From the NCBI GenBank assembly GCA_028280635.1, contig JANQLM010000057.1:1-55139 (forward strand): a stretch of 55,139 bases of DNA, in the 5' to 3' direction. The notes under the pieces were generated by a model. That model searched no databases. It was given only the letters and a program-made list of their open reading frames with translations, and was not told where the DNA came from. A program made the position numbers and the translations under genes. Positions 1-8,166 of the stretch are shown one piece after another; the stretch's first letter is position 1; each line of letters opens with the position of its first letter. This DNA is from Halieaceae bacterium. Its GTDB lineage: Bacteria; Pseudomonadota; Gammaproteobacteria; Pseudomonadales; Halieaceae.

Positions 1-461
1 TCCGGGTCGACCTGCAACCAGAATTCCAGGAAAGCGACCGGAAAATCCACATGAATAACGGTGTACATGTCGTCGTCGACATTGCGCGTTGAGGTCCCCA
101 GCGCCCAGTAGACCGCGTCGATGTCAGCAAACACTTCCGCCAGGGATGAATAGTCAAGATAGTCACTGTGGATCACCACCTCGACCCGGCCCGCCTCCCT
201 GGCGGCGGTGATTCGCTCCGTCTCGCGGCGGGTCACCAGCACGATCCGCCCTACCCGCGGGTCAGCCAGTACTGACTTCAGCACGCCATCTCCCACGGTT
301 CCGGTAGAACCGAAGATCGCCACGGAAACACCCTGCTGCGGGACGCCCTCGGCCGCGACCTGGTGACTACCGTCGTCCCGGGCCGCAGCAGAAAAGACTG
401 GCAACAGGCAGGTCATGAAGGCGGCGCTGGCCAGCAGCGCCCGGAATTGGATTGCTTTCAT
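1..461 (-). CDS. NAD(P)-binding atypical SDR-like protein with signal peptide (3' end missing)
   Basis: The reading frame starts at ATG 461 and runs off the left edge, leaving 153 residues. An N-terminal signal peptide (hydrophobic LLASAAFMTCLLPVFSA) precedes a Rossmann turn VAIFGSTGTVGDGV at about residues 46-59, the GxxGxxG dinucleotide-binding loop of atypical short-chain dehydrogenases. The following segment (IVLVTRRE, then YWALGTSTRNVDDD) resembles the TIP30/HTATIP2-like NAD(P)H-binding family, in which the second strand ends in RR and an LGTT-type turn follows. A signal peptide is unusual for this fold, and the start could lie downstream. The substrate cannot be inferred. It is divergent from the DUF3237 gene across a 135-bp gap. 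Confidence 0.75.
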   Translation of the reverse strand, partial: MKAIQFRALLASAAFMTCLLPVFSAAARDDGSHQVAAEGVPQQGVSVAIFGSTGTVGDGVLKSVLADPRVGRIVLVTRRETERITAAREAGRVEVVIHSDYLDYSSLAEVFADIDAVYWALGTSTRNVDDDMYTVIHVDFPVAFLEFWLQVDP

Positions 462-596
462 TGTGATCTAACAGACAGCAACTGCTTTATGGTTTTAGAC
501 AGCATAGCCAAAAGCCGGGGCAATCGGGTAGCGCGACTTGCACGTGCCGAAGTCTGCGGTAACCTGCTGAAACACTGAACTGAGAGACCATCCCAC

Positions 597-1031
597 ATGG
601 CAAAGATCGAACTCAAACCTCTCGCCACCATGACCGCCCAATTGGGCGAGCAAATCGACCTGGGCGCGGGCCCCAACGGTCACCGGGTCGTTATCGACGT
701 ACCGGCCGTTAGATTTGAGGCGGAGGGATTTACCGCGGAGCTGGCCACCAACGATGCCGCGGATTGGGCCACACTGAGCGAGGACGGCACCCTGGCGGCG
801 CTGGACGTGCGTGCCACACTGAAAACCGACGACGGCGCCCTGATTCACGTGGAGTACGGCGGCCGCATGGACATGAACACAGGCTTTCTCGCCACAGCCC
901 CGACCTTCCAGACTTCGGCCGAACGCTACCTGTGGTTAAACCGGGTACAGGCGGTCGCCGCGGGTGAAATCAATCCGGAAACCGGCGAACTGGTTTACAC
1001 GCTGTTCGAGGCCAGACCGGTCGCAGGCTGA
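597..1031 (+). CDS. DUF3237 domain-containing protein
   Basis: This 144-residue protein has no signal peptide or membrane segment. The mid and C-terminal pattern (HVEYGGRMDMNTGF, then TFQTSAERYLWLNRVQAVAAGE and ending LVYTLFEA) is the DUF3237 signature: a small beta-barrel-like domain with a conserved Y-x-WLN core. The biochemical role of the family is unknown. Such genes often sit beside oxidoreductases and catabolic enzymes, and here a VAO-type flavoenzyme starts 5 nt after the stop, so the two are probably co-transcribed. The Shine-Dalgarno before ATG 597 is weak (GAGAG, spaced long). Confidence 0.8.
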   Translation: MAKIELKPLATMTAQLGEQIDLGAGPNGHRVVIDVPAVRFEAEGFTAELATNDAADWATLSEDGTLAALDVRATLKTDDGALIHVEYGGRMDMNTGFLATAPTFQTSAERYLWLNRVQAVAAGEINPETGELVYTLFEARPVAG

Positions 1032-1036
1032 AGAAT

Positions 1037-2527
1037 ATGTCAGCCAGTCAGGACGAGACGGCGATCCAGGCGTTCAGCGCGGTGCCGGGCCTACGTATCG
1101 AAGCGGGCTCCGAGGCCCGTTTCGGTACCGAGGAAAACACCACCGGGCGGGGTTATCCGCCGCTCTGTGTGTTGCACCCGAGAGATAGTAGCCAGGTCTC
1201 TCAAATACTGCGCTGTGCCAACGAACATGGGCTACCTCTCTACCCGGTCAGCCGCGGACGCAACTGGGGGCTGGGCAGCCGATCTCCCATGCAGAAGGGA
1301 TGTGCCCTGCTGGACCTGTCCGCTTTGAATGGTATCTCTGATTTCGACAACACCCAGGGCACGGTGCGCATCGGGCCGGGTGTGAGTTTCCGGGAACTGG
1401 CCCACTTTCTGGTAGAACAAGACTGCGACTGGCAGGCCCCGGTGATCGGCGGCCCTGCAGATGCCAGCGTGCTGGCCAACGCGCTGGAACGGGGTGACGG
1501 TGTGGGGCGCCTGGGGCAACGGGATCAGAGCATTTTCAACTGTGAAGTACTGCTCGCCAGCGGCGACACCCTCCACACCGGCCACGCCGGGTTCGGGCTA
1601 GACGCGTTGAACTGGCACAACCAGCCGCCGGGACCAGGCATAACGACGCTTTTCATCCAGTCCAACCTGGGTATCGTTTGCGGTGCGTACCTGCAACTGG
1701 CGCCGCGCGCTGTCGATACCCAGTTCGCACTGCTGTCGCTGGCATCGGACGAAGACTGGCACCAGCTGTTTGCCGCCTGTCAGCGCTTGTTGCATGAGCA
1801 ACTGATCGACCCCAGAGCCGTCAGCCTCTGGAATGCAGCCAAACGCCGGGCCAGCGCCGGCGACGCCACGCTGATGGACGACCTGCGACGGCGACCGCAG
1901 CAACTGTGTGGCTGGTCGGCCAGTTTCTTTTTTCAAACCTGGTCCGAGGGACTGATGCCACAGAAACTGCGGCTGGTAGGTGACGTGCTGGGCGAACTGC
2001 GTGGCAAGCTGCAAACCTTCGCTGATCGCCGTGACGACGGAACCCAGGTGGCCAGCCACGCCACCGGTCATCCCGACGATGAGAATTTGCTGAGCCTGTA
2101 CTCGGCGATGCGTGACACCCCCGAACACCTGAGCCCTGATGAGGACGGTGTGGGCAGCCAATGGGTGTGCGCTGCGCTGCCGCTGGACGCTCACCGGGCG
2201 CTGCCCATACTACGGGACATTGAGCGCTGCCTGATTGAGCACGGCATCAACCCCAACCTGGGTGTACAGGTAGTGGACCACCGGGCGATGCACCTGTTTG
2301 TAGCACTAAACTTCGACCGCGGCGCACCAGGGCAGCTTCACACCGCCACCGACTGCCACACATCCGTTTGCCGAATACTGGAGCAGACGGGCATGCCGCT
2401 GGTACGCCTGGGCATTCACTCCATGGGGTATATGGACAGCTTCCTACCGGCCCAAAGGCGCTGGCTGCGCGCCCTGAAACGCGCCGCCGATCCGAACGGC
2501 ATTATCGCGCCAGGACGCTATCTTTAA
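1037..2527 (+). CDS. FAD-linked oxidase of the vanillyl-alcohol oxidase / 4-cresol dehydrogenase type
   Basis: The protein has 496 residues. The N-terminal half is a PCMH-type FAD-binding domain with LYPVSRGRNWGLGSRSP (about residues 70-86), matching the PISxGxNxGYG loop of 4-cresol dehydrogenase, followed by GPGVSFRELAHFL, then VLANALERGDG and SNLGIVCGAYLQL, both typical of VAO. The C-terminus has GIHSMGYMDSF and ends DPNGIIAPGRYL, the usual terminal motif. Family members oxidise para-substituted phenols or similar alcohols. The His that carries covalent FAD in VAO cannot be assigned by eye. It lies 5 nt downstream of the DUF3237 gene and is convergent with the export operon at 2555. Confidence 0.85.
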   Translation: MSASQDETAIQAFSAVPGLRIEAGSEARFGTEENTTGRGYPPLCVLHPRDSSQVSQILRCANEHGLPLYPVSRGRNWGLGSRSPMQKGCALLDLSALNGISDFDNTQGTVRIGPGVSFRELAHFLVEQDCDWQAPVIGGPADASVLANALERGDGVGRLGQRDQSIFNCEVLLASGDTLHTGHAGFGLDALNWHNQPPGPGITTLFIQSNLGIVCGAYLQLAPRAVDTQFALLSLASDEDWHQLFAACQRLLHEQLIDPRAVSLWNAAKRRASAGDATLMDDLRRRPQQLCGWSASFFFQTWSEGLMPQKLRLVGDVLGELRGKLQTFADRRDDGTQVASHATGHPDDENLLSLYSAMRDTPEHLSPDEDGVGSQWVCAALPLDAHRALPILRDIERCLIEHGINPNLGVQVVDHRAMHLFVALNFDRGAPGQLHTATDCHTSVCRILEQTGMPLVRLGIHSMGYMDSFLPAQRRWLRALKRAADPNGIIAPGRYL

Positions 2528-2554
2528 CTGCAGGCAGCAGCGTTGCCGGTCTCC

Positions 2555-2974
2555 TCAGGCGACGGCCTGAAACGCCGCCTCGACGGCAGCCGCCGGGCTG
2601 GCACCCTCACTGATAGCCGCCGCGAAAGCCGCTTCCGCTGAGGCCTCATCGTCCGAGCTACCGCCGGCTCGCGCTTTCATCGCCTTGATGTCCGCAAACA
2701 CCTCTTCCGGCGAACGCCCCTGCGATACCTCGCGCTCCATCATCGTGGTACAGATCGCCAGGTCAGCTTTTTGAATGGCGTTGATCAGCGCAACATCGGC
2801 CGGTGTGCCATCGAACCAGGCCTGGAGAAACTCGGGCTGAACCACGTTGAGCAGCGCTCGCGTATCCGTTTCCGGAAAACCCAGGGCAGTCGCATGACCA
2901 CCGACCACAGTGTTGAGCTTCTGCCGCAGATCAGCTATCTGGGCGTGGATTTTATCGATTTGTTCCTGTTCCAT
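2555..2974 (-). CDS. Small acidic protein at the end of the NHLM-type export operon; possible second double-glycine substrate
   Basis: This 139-residue protein belongs to no family I recognise. Residues 1-22 look like an amphipathic helix (DKIHAQIADLRQKL) followed by LNTVVGG at residues 20-26. That repeats the L-x-x-V-x-G-G spacing of the leader in the upstream gene, so it may be a double-glycine export leader. The middle is helical. The C-terminus (from about residue 110) is very Ala-rich with two similar units, AEAAFAAAISEGASP and AAVEAAFQAVA. There are no membrane segments, which argues against a membrane immunity protein. It starts 18 nt after the stop of the substrate gene and has a good Shine-Dalgarno (GGGGAA). 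Chaperone, accessory factor and second substrate all remain possible. Confidence 0.7.
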   Translation of the reverse strand: MEQEQIDKIHAQIADLRQKLNTVVGGHATALGFPETDTRALLNVVQPEFLQAWFDGTPADVALINAIQKADLAICTTMMEREVSQGRSPEEVFADIKAMKARAGGSSDDEASAEAAFAAAISEGASPAAAVEAAFQAVA

Positions 2975-2992
2975 GCTTAGTTCCCCGCGCAG

Positions 2993-3874
2993 TTACCAGC
3001 CTTTAAAGGCGTCAACAACGGCGTCACCCACATCGCCGTGCTTCAGGTCGTTGCCCACGTTGTCCGCATCGTGGGTCGCCGTGCTGGCAGCGCCACTGCA
3101 CCAGTTTGCGGTATCGTGGTAGGCATCTTCATAAGGTTTGGTATTGATCTCGGCCTGGAAGCCCACATCGACGCCGCAGATATCGATACCAATATCGCCG
3201 CTGGCGCCGAATTTGAGTTCGTGATCCTGGTACTCTCCGTCGAAGCTGCCGCCAATCCCGGTATCACCCACCGAGCCGCCAATCGTCGCCGTACCCCCGG
3301 TGCCGTCGATCTCACCACCCCCGGTCACCTCCCCGTCAGCCCCGGCATCGTCGAAGGCGCCAAAGGAACCCGATGCGCCGTAGTGACCGTCGCCGTGGTA
3401 AACATCACCCGAAGCGTTGGCGCCGGTACCGGCCATGACGTCACCGTCCGCGCCCACGGTGAGATTGGTATTGTCGTTCCCCGCCGTGGCCTGCACGCTG
3501 CCGTCAGCTTCGGCGTAGGTCCCGCCCGACGCAGAGAACCCGGTATCCTCGCTGTTGCTATGGGCCTCACCGGTGGCGCCGTCCATCACCTCGGCGTGGG
3601 CATCGGCGCTGGCGCTACCATACTGTCCGGACGTCGAGGCATCAGCATCGGCATTGATATCCACGCCGACGGTTCCGGACACCTGGCCCTTGCTGGATGA
3701 ATAGCTGTCGCCCTGAACCGACACATCCGCCGATGCCTCCCCGGCTGATCCACTGGTGGATGCAGAATCCTCCTCATCGATTCCCCCGGACGTGCTTTTG
3801 TTCTTGCCGCCCGCTACACCCTTCAGTTCATCCAGCGGCACTTCGCCGTCCAGATCGTCAAACTCATCACTCAT
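2993..3874 (-). CDS. Large acidic Gly/Ser/Asp/Ala-rich protein with double-glycine leader; candidate NHLM exporter substrate
   Basis: This 293-residue protein begins with an acidic leader ending DELKGVAGG at residue 23. Hydrophobic residues at -4, -7 and -12 relative to Gly-Gly fit leaders cleaved by C39 peptidases (NHLP/Nif11/bacteriocin type). The predicted mature part (about 270 residues) is strongly acidic and low-complexity, with alternating small and polar residues (for example GDVMAGTGANASGDVYHGDG). A less repetitive C-terminal 80 residues follows, with two Cys (DICGVDVG and NWCSG) and an amphipathic end (DAVVDAFKGW). Its ATG overlaps the stop of the upstream ABC transporter by 8 bp, so it is translationally coupled to its likely exporter. 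The function is unknown; bacteriocin, effector or matrix protein are guesses. It is much larger than usual RiPP precursors. Confidence 0.8.
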   Translation of the reverse strand: MSDEFDDLDGEVPLDELKGVAGGKNKSTSGGIDEEDSASTSGSAGEASADVSVQGDSYSSSKGQVSGTVGVDINADADASTSGQYGSASADAHAEVMDGATGEAHSNSEDTGFSASGGTYAEADGSVQATAGNDNTNLTVGADGDVMAGTGANASGDVYHGDGHYGASGSFGAFDDAGADGEVTGGGEIDGTGGTATIGGSVGDTGIGGSFDGEYQDHELKFGASGDIGIDICGVDVGFQAEINTKPYEDAYHDTANWCSGAASTATHDADNVGNDLKHGDVGDAVVDAFKGW

Positions 3875-6035
3875 GACTGTCTCCCCGTTCTACCCCCGAT
3901 TGCGACTGCAACAGGGTTTTAAAGATGCCGTCTGCCTGCTCCAAATCTTGCCAGCGCCCAGTCTGGACGATCTCGCCGCGGTCCATCACCACTATTCTGT
4001 CGCAGTGCCGTACCGTGGACAGTCGATGGGCGACCACAATCCGTGTAACCGACAGCTCGCGCAAATGACTGCTGACCCGGGCCTGGGCGTTCTCGTCCAG
4101 GGCGCTGGTTGCTTCATCCAACATCAGGATAGGCGAATTTAGCGCTATTGCACGTGCCAGCAGAACACGCTGCACCTGGCCGCCTGAGAATACGGGATCC
4201 GAGTCGCCCACCATGGTGAACATGCCCATGGGCAGCGTCCGGATCAGCTCGGCAATATCAGCCGCCTCCGCCGCCTCCCAGACCTTTGCCATGGGCAGCG
4301 GCGAGAACAGGCAGATGTTGTCATAAAGACTCCCGGGCATCAGCGGCTGTCCCTGCAGCACCAGCGCCAACTGACGCCGAAGGGCCACCGGATCAATGCG
4401 GCCAAGTGACTGCCCGTCGTACATCACCAGGCCGGTTTCGTGATCCTCGAGACCGATCATGCAACGAAGCAGAGTGGACTTGCCGCTGCCGCTGGCGCCC
4501 ACGATACCGACATATTCACCGCTGGAGATATGCAGACTGATATTGTGCAGCGCAGGGTTCGGCTGCCCGGGGTAGGTGTGCGAGAGGTCCACAACCTCGA
4601 CTTCGCCCGACAGGCTGGGGACGAGACCCGGCATCGCTCTGGGCGCTTCAAAATCCAGCAGTGTTTGCATGGACTGTTTCATTGGCAGGGCCTGGAACAG
4701 TTCCTCCGATGCGACAGTGAGCTGCATCAAGGCAAGCATCAGCGTGGCCATGGCAGTCGTGAAGGCGATAAAGTCGCCCTGCCCACTCGGCGCTATTCCC
4801 GCCAGCGCGGCTGCGCCGTAGCCCGCCAACATCAACAACAGCGGCCACGCCGATTGCAGGGCGGGCACGGCGGTGGCCAGCAGCTTCGATGCCATCAGGC
4901 GGGACCGCATGGCCGCATAGCTGCGCGCCCACTGGGAGAGCAGTACCGGCTCGAGTCCACAGGCACGCAACAGGCTCAGGTTACAAAGAATGTCGTAGAG
5001 CTTGGCGGAGCTGTTTACGTCAATTTGTTGGCTGTCGGCAAGGATGCGCACCCGCAGCCAGCCTACGATAAACACCGCAGCCAGCAGGACCAACGTCACA
5101 GCCAGCGTCACCATGCCGGCAATCGGCTGATACCAGACCATCAGCGCGGTGGCCGACATCAATAACAGTCCGCCGCTGAACAGGCGCAGCGCCGCGGTGC
5201 TTAAGCCGTTGATCAGTGCGTCGGCAAACTGTAGCTGCAGGGCGAGGCTGGTCGGGGGCAGCGGCGTTTTATCCGCCAGGTTGAGGATGCGCTGCATAAA
5301 AGCGGCACGCATCGCCAGTCCAGACCGCGTCTCCATGCGCAGTCGGATCCAGCTGATAAAGAATTCCAGGGCGGACTGGGCGCTGACAACGAACAGGAGC
5401 AGCAGGCTCAGCTGATACAGCAGCGCCCGATCATGGTCCGGGACCACGCTATTTACAATCAGGCCCGTCAACGCAGGGACAGCGCCGGCCACCAAAGCCA
5501 CCAGTAGACTTGCCGGTGCGAACAGCAGCAGCTCAGGCCTGACCTGCCGCATGTAGGCACGCGCCAGGTCGCGGAGCCCGAGCCGGCCGGTGGGCAATTG
5601 CGGGTAGAGCGCGTAGAAACGCGCATTGGCGAAAGCGCTCTCTGAGACCGTGCCGCCGGCATCGGCCACACGATAGCCGCCGCTGCCCGGCAGCGCGCTG
5701 AAAAAACCTTTGTTTTCATCGTCGATCAGCAGCACCCCGAGGTCCTGCTGACGCCAGTTGGCCGGCGGGTCTACCTCGCGCACGACAAAGCCTGCGCCGG
5801 CCAGCACCGCTTTGAGGTCGTGGGACTCCAGTGAATAGTCGAGATGTAGCGGCAGCCTGTGCCCCAACTGCGCGGAGGCTCTGGAGAGCACATTGGCCAG
5901 GGGCTGATCGGCGAAGTACTGCTCAGCGCTGCCGCCCAGCACCTCGGCCAGCATGCGAAAGCTACGCTGCAGGGCCGCTCGCCGCCGATAATCGAGGCCT
6001 TCAGCCCGTGCCTGCTGGGAGGCAGGCTCAGTCAT
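3867..6035 (-). CDS. NHLM-type bacteriocin system ABC transporter, permease/ATP-binding protein without peptidase
   Basis: I place the start at ATG 6035, giving 722 residues. It overlaps the upstream gene's stop by 8 bp, whereas the longer open frame upstream only shadows that gene. The N-terminal 150 residues are a non-peptidase cytoplasmic domain. A six-helix exporter transmembrane domain follows (hydrophobic stretches between about residues 160 and 460). The ATPase domain has Walker A GASGSGKST at 523, an FSGGQ signature near 616, Walker B ILMLDEATSALD and an H-loop VAHRLS. This architecture matches the second ABC protein of NHLM export systems (TIGR03797-like), which accompanies a peptidase-bearing ABC protein and an HlyD-like adaptor. 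It probably energises export across the inner membrane. The next gene is the candidate substrate. Confidence 0.88.
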   Translation of the reverse strand: MTEPASQQARAEGLDYRRRAALQRSFRMLAEVLGGSAEQYFADQPLANVLSRASAQLGHRLPLHLDYSLESHDLKAVLAGAGFVVREVDPPANWRQQDLGVLLIDDENKGFFSALPGSGGYRVADAGGTVSESAFANARFYALYPQLPTGRLGLRDLARAYMRQVRPELLLFAPASLLVALVAGAVPALTGLIVNSVVPDHDRALLYQLSLLLLFVVSAQSALEFFISWIRLRMETRSGLAMRAAFMQRILNLADKTPLPPTSLALQLQFADALINGLSTAALRLFSGGLLLMSATALMVWYQPIAGMVTLAVTLVLLAAVFIVGWLRVRILADSQQIDVNSSAKLYDILCNLSLLRACGLEPVLLSQWARSYAAMRSRLMASKLLATAVPALQSAWPLLLMLAGYGAAALAGIAPSGQGDFIAFTTAMATLMLALMQLTVASEELFQALPMKQSMQTLLDFEAPRAMPGLVPSLSGEVEVVDLSHTYPGQPNPALHNISLHISSGEYVGIVGASGSGKSTLLRCMIGLEDHETGLVMYDGQSLGRIDPVALRRQLALVLQGQPLMPGSLYDNICLFSPLPMAKVWEAAEAADIAELIRTLPMGMFTMVGDSDPVFSGGQVQRVLLARAIALNSPILMLDEATSALDENAQARVSSHLRELSVTRIVVAHRLSTVRHCDRIVVMDRGEIVQTGRWQDLEQADGIFKTLLQSQSGVERGDSHE

Positions 6036-8166
6036 GAGACGCCTCCAGGATGTCGTGGAACGGTCCCGCCTGCTGTCGGAGGACCGATACGGGGCCCGCC
6101 TGAACGATATCGCCGTTTCGCAGCACCAGCGCATCCTCGCACCAGGCCACGGTGCTCGGGCGGTGTGTGACGACAATGACGGTTTTTCCCGACTCGGCCA
6201 ATTGCTGCATCAGATGCTGCTCGACCACAGAGTCCAGGGCGCTGGTGGCCTCATCCAGTACCAGTACTTCAGGCTCGTGCGCCAGCGCCCGCGCAATGCA
6301 CAGGCGCTGCACTTCACCGCCCGAAAAGGAATGTCGATGGGGGCTGACCTGGGTGTGGTAACCCGAAGGCCGTGCAGCGATGACATCGTGAACCAGCGCC
6401 TGTCGCGCCGCGGCAACTACTGCACCCTGCGGCAGGTCATGTTGCCAGAGACTCAGGTTGTCAGACAGATCGCCAGTCATCAGTTGGTTGCTTTGCTCCA
6501 CATAACCGAAAGCCACCTGTTTTTGGGCGCGTGGCCAGGCTGACAGGCCGCGCCCATCCAGCTTGAGGCTTCCGGAAGCGGGCTCCAGCAGGCCCACCAA
6601 CAGCTTGGCCAGGGTCGACTTGCCGCTTCCCGAGGCGCCCACGATTGCGGTAACCACGCCCGGGCGGATCGTAAAGCTGACCGAGCGCAAAATGTCTTCA
6701 CCGGGCTGATATGCGAAGGACAGGGCCTGCGCTTCAAACTGCCCGTCGATGGCTTGGTCGTCCGGTGCCGAATCATCCGTCGGCACGGACGCCGGGTAGT
6801 TCTCCAGGTCATCCAGTCGCAACAGCGCACCGGCAGACGCCTGGATTTCAGCGTTCAGCGCCATCAGCTGTCCCAGCGGCTGCAACAGCAGGCCGGCCAA
6901 TAGTTGCAGGCTGAGCAGGCTGCCCAATCCGAAGTCCCCGGCTATCGCGCGCTCCGCAGATACCAGCAGAATCAGGGTCATTAAAAAACCGCGCGCCAAC
7001 ATGGGCAACACCTGCAGCAGGCTGTCAAAACTACCGCTGGCCTGACGCGCGGACAGCGCGCCGGCCTCCGCGCCCAACCAGCGCGAATGAAGCTGCTCGG
7101 TTGCGCCCTGGGCGCGATAGGTGTCGAAATGTCGCAGTCCGTTTACCGCTACCGCATAGGCGCGCCCGGTACGCAGTTGCAGCTGTTGATGCCGCAACTG
7201 GGCCTGACGGTTGAGCGCCGCCGCACCCCACAGCACGACGACGACTGAGAGTGTGCTCACCAGGGCCACCCGCAGGTCATAGAACGCCATCAACAGCAGG
7301 TAAACCCCGGTATTTAGAAGACCCAGGGCAATCTGGGCCGCCGGACCCGCCAGGGTATTCGCCACCGAGTTGTTCAGTCTTATCCGCTGGACGAGTTCAG
7401 CAGCGCTGCGCTGGGAAAAGAACAGGTAGGGAAGCTGGAGTAAACGCCAGGCGTACGCCACCGAGCCGAAAACGGCCAGGCGGTTCTGCAAGCGCAACAA
7501 CAGGCGCTGCTGGAGGAGGCTGGTCACAAATGCGAGAAGTGTACCCAGCGCCATGGCCAGGAGAATCGCCCACAGCCAGGTCGACTGCTCCCGCATCAGG
7601 TAATCTTCGAGGAACACACGGGCCAGGCCGGCACCCAGGAGTGCGGGAACCGTGAGAATCAGGTTCAGCGCCAGCAAGCCGCCGATAGCTTCCCCTTCTC
7701 CCGCCAGCCTGCGTACAAGAGACTGCCAGAGACTGGGCGGACGACCTTCCGGCGCGAAGTCCGGGCCGGGCGAAAAACACAGGCAGAGGCCCGTGAAAGC
7801 CCTGGACAGCTCTTCCCCCGAAAGCACCCGACGGCCGACCGCGGGATCATTCACGACAAACTGACCATCGCGCACATCGGTCAACACCAGGAAATGATTG
7901 AACTCCCAGTAAAGAATGGCGGGCAGCGGCAGCTCCGCCAATTGCTCTGGTTCGCGCTGCAGCGCCTTGACCCTTAGCCCGTAACACTGTGCCGCGCGCG
8001 TCATCTTGAACGCGTCGCTGCCGTCTCTGGAGACCCCGCATTGCACGCGAACATGCTCCAGCGGAACCCACTTACCGTGATAAGCAAGCACCATGGCCAG
8101 CGAAGCGGCGCCGCATTCGACGGCCTCCATCTGGAAAACCTGGGGCACGCGCGAGTGTGAACTCAT
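6028..8166 (-). CDS. NHLM-type peptidase-containing ABC transporter (C39 peptidase, PCAT)
   Basis: This 712-residue protein combines three domains. The N-terminal C39 cysteine peptidase has Q12, C18 (VECGAAS), H91 (NHFLVL) and D107 (NDPAVG), so the oxyanion Gln and catalytic triad are all present. A transmembrane exporter domain follows at about 160-440. The ATPase has Walker A GASGSGKST at 510, signature FSGGE at 614, Walker B VLVLDEATSALD and H-loop H668. Proteins of this layout (TIGR03796-like) cut leaders after Gly-Gly and export the cargo. It starts 1 nt after the stop of the HlyD-like gene and ends inside the start of the second ABC gene (ATGACTGA overlap). The intact triad supports real processing of a Gly-Gly leader by this operon. 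Confidence 0.92.
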   Translation of the reverse strand: MSSHSRVPQVFQMEAVECGAASLAMVLAYHGKWVPLEHVRVQCGVSRDGSDAFKMTRAAQCYGLRVKALQREPEQLAELPLPAILYWEFNHFLVLTDVRDGQFVVNDPAVGRRVLSGEELSRAFTGLCLCFSPGPDFAPEGRPPSLWQSLVRRLAGEGEAIGGLLALNLILTVPALLGAGLARVFLEDYLMREQSTWLWAILLAMALGTLLAFVTSLLQQRLLLRLQNRLAVFGSVAYAWRLLQLPYLFFSQRSAAELVQRIRLNNSVANTLAGPAAQIALGLLNTGVYLLLMAFYDLRVALVSTLSVVVVLWGAAALNRQAQLRHQQLQLRTGRAYAVAVNGLRHFDTYRAQGATEQLHSRWLGAEAGALSARQASGSFDSLLQVLPMLARGFLMTLILLVSAERAIAGDFGLGSLLSLQLLAGLLLQPLGQLMALNAEIQASAGALLRLDDLENYPASVPTDDSAPDDQAIDGQFEAQALSFAYQPGEDILRSVSFTIRPGVVTAIVGASGSGKSTLAKLLVGLLEPASGSLKLDGRGLSAWPRAQKQVAFGYVEQSNQLMTGDLSDNLSLWQHDLPQGAVVAAARQALVHDVIAARPSGYHTQVSPHRHSFSGGEVQRLCIARALAHEPEVLVLDEATSALDSVVEQHLMQQLAESGKTVIVVTHRPSTVAWCEDALVLRNGDIVQAGPVSVLRQQAGPFHDILEASHD

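Noticed and set aside
3038-3700. A 220-codon plus-strand open frame opposite the double-glycine cargo gene
   Set aside because: It is the complement of low-complexity Gly/Asp/Ser codons; the opposite strand has the leader motif, coupling overlap and operon context.
5869-6176. Longer start for the second NHLM ABC transporter, adding 47 residues
   Set aside because: The extra residues are Arg/Ser-rich and come from the other reading of the peptidase-ABC gene; ATG 6035 with the 8-bp overlap fits better.
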